Shown: positions 6,815 through 7,921 of the stretch, piece by piece | How the letters are laid out: every line of letters starts with the position of its first letter | Numbering within the stretch: the first letter of the stretch is position 1 | DNA from: Candidatus Poribacteria bacterium | GTDB lineage: Bacteria; Poribacteria; WGA-4E; WGA-3G | Reading direction: 5' to 3' | Assembly: GCA_028824575.1 (NCBI GenBank) | Contig: JAPPDN010000199.1 | Coordinates: forward strand, 1 to 7,921 | Length of the DNA: 7,921 bases | Program-made: the position numbers and the translations under genes | Notes under the pieces: model-generated | The model's database searches: none | Told to the model about the DNA's origin: nothing | Seen by the model: only the letters and a program-made list of their open reading frames with translations

Positions 6815-7921
6815 TCATACTAAAATCTCGCTGACAACTCTTGCTTTCTCTTCAACCCCTGTTAAGCGGTGATCAAGCCCTTGGAATTTGAAGGTCAACC
6901 GTTCGTGGTCAATACCGAGTTGATTGAGGATCGTAGCGTTTAGGTCTCGGACAGAGACAGGGTCCTTGATGAGATTGTAGCTGAAATCATCGGTTTCGCC
7001 GTGGACGATCCCGCTTTTTATGCCACCGCCAGCCATCCACATCGTGAAACACTTCGGGTGATGATCGCGTCCGTAGTTATCCTTCTTGAGCGCGCCTTGG
7101 CAGTAAACAGTGCGTCCAAATTCACCACCCCAAATAACGAGCGTATCGTCCAACATACCGCGTTGTTTTAGGTCTTGGACGAGTGCTGTTGAAGGTTGAT
7201 CAATGTCGCGTGCTTGATTGCGGATGTCGTTTGGCAGGTTTCCGTGCTGGTCCCACCCGCGATGGAAAATTTGGACGAGTCGGACATCACGTTCCATCAT
7301 CCGCCGTGCGAGGATACAGCAGTTGGCAAATGTACCGGGTGTGTTGACATCAGGCCCATACATTTCAAGAATATTGGCGGGTTCCTGCTTCAGGTCTGTC
7401 AGTTCGGGGACAGATGACTGCATGCGGTACGCCATCTCATATTGCGAGATACGGGCATGCGTTTCTGGATCCCCGACTTCTTGGTAGAGTTCCTCGTTGA
7501 GTTTGACCAACGAATCCAGCATCCGTTTCCGTGCGTTTTCACTCATACCTTTCGGATTTGAGAGGAATAGCACCGGGTCGCCTTGGCTACGGAGTAGCAC
7601 ACCTTGATGTTCGGACGGAAGGAATCCAGCCCCCCAGAGTCGGTTATAGAGTGCTTGTGCGGACTTCCTACCCGTCCACGTAGCATTCATCACAATAAAG
7701 GACGGGAGGTTATTGTTTTCAGTACCTAACCCATAACTGAGCCATGCGCCGAGGCTCGGTTTGCCGGGAGTCTCATTGCCGGTACAAACATAAGTGATAG
7801 CCGGGTCATGATTAATCGCTTCGGTGTGTAAGGATTTAATAATCGCGATGTCTTTGACCATGGAAGCGGTATGCGGTAGTAACTCGCTGAGCCAGGCACC
7901 ATCACTGCCATTGTCGTGTTG
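6815..7921 (-). CDS. DUF1501 family protein, C-terminal part (5' end beyond window)
   Basis: The frame is open from the window edge at 7921 to a TGA at 6815-6817, giving 368 residues without the N-terminus. An internal ATG at 7861 is not the true start, because recognisable family sequence (SELLPHTASMVKDIAIIKS) already runs through it. Family landmarks include HTEAINHDPA, PSLGAWLSYGLGTEN, GWDQHGN (near 7240-7260), GGEFGRT (near 7110-7130), GRDHHP and MWMAGGGIKSG. DUF1501 proteins are distantly related to the alkaline phosphatase/sulfatase superfamily; the conserved Asp/His/Glu residues probably bind metal. They are abundant in planctomycetes, Verrucomicrobia and related marine bacteria, are often exported by Tat, and often sit beside DUF1549/DUF1553 cytochrome-like proteins. 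A Tat signal would lie in the missing part. Biochemical activity is not established. The next gene downstream is channel B; nothing suggests a functional link. Confidence 0.92.
   Translation of the reverse strand, partial: QHDNGSDGAWLSELLPHTASMVKDIAIIKSLHTEAINHDPAITYVCTGNETPGKPSLGAWLSYGLGTENNNLPSFIVMNATWTGRKSAQALYNRLWGAGFLPSEHQGVLLRSQGDPVLFLSNPKGMSENARKRMLDSLVKLNEELYQEVGDPETHARISQYEMAYRMQSSVPELTDLKQEPANILEMYGPDVNTPGTFANCCILARRMMERDVRLVQIFHRGWDQHGNLPNDIRNQARDIDQPSTALVQDLKQRGMLDDTLVIWGGEFGRTVYCQGALKKDNYGRDHHPKCFTMWMAGGGIKSGIVHGETDDFSYNLIKDPVSVRDLNATILNQLGIDHERLTFKFQGLDHRLTGVEEKARVVSEILV

Noticed and set aside
6799..6819. Inverted repeat TATGAT/ATCATA at the end of the DUF1501 gene as a terminator
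   Set aside because: It is a six-pair, AT-rich stem that includes the stop codon and is not followed by a T-run, so it is too weak to call.
1..7921. CRISPR array, tRNA or rRNA
   Set aside because: No regularly spaced direct repeats and no recognisable structural RNA sequence were seen on either strand.

Overview
The window reads as chromosome of an uncultured, mid-GC bacterium with planctomycete-like gene content. A DUF1501 protein, a Gfo/Idh/MocA dehydrogenase and a TPR-bearing matrixin occurring together suggest a Candidatus Poribacteria-type or other PVC-adjacent marine or sponge-associated lineage. This assignment rests on gene families only. No rRNA, tRNA, CRISPR array or transposase gene was seen.

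All six genes are on the minus strand, so transcription runs from high to low coordinates. In that order they are: the 3' part of a DUF1501 protein (7921-6815); a pentapeptide-repeat/potassium-channel fusion, here channel B (6703-5543); a Gfo/Idh/MocA oxidoreductase (5464-4301); a stand-alone ABC/OLD-type ATPase (4136-2703); a second pentapeptide-repeat/channel fusion, channel A (2498-1338); and a secreted matrixin-type zinc protease with C-terminal TPR repeats (1311 to beyond base 1). Both end genes are cut by the window. The protease is open from its start to the window edge.

Intergenic spaces are short except for two. Bases 4137-4300 hold no gene. Bases 2499-2702 contain a GC-rich, MITE-like segment (about 2526-2660) bounded by near-perfect 12-bp inverted repeats. 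Channel A and the protease are 26 bp apart and probably co-transcribed.

The most interesting feature is the pair of paralogous channels on either side of the oxidoreductase and the ATPase. From the most plausible starts, both proteins are exactly 386 residues. Their linker and pore halves are about 70% identical by hand alignment, while their pentapeptide halves are only about 40% identical. This looks like a conserved pore coupled to diverging cytoplasmic beta-helix sensors. Whether the ATPase works with the channels is speculative. The oxidoreductase and DUF1501 protein look like ordinary metabolic genes of this kind of genome.
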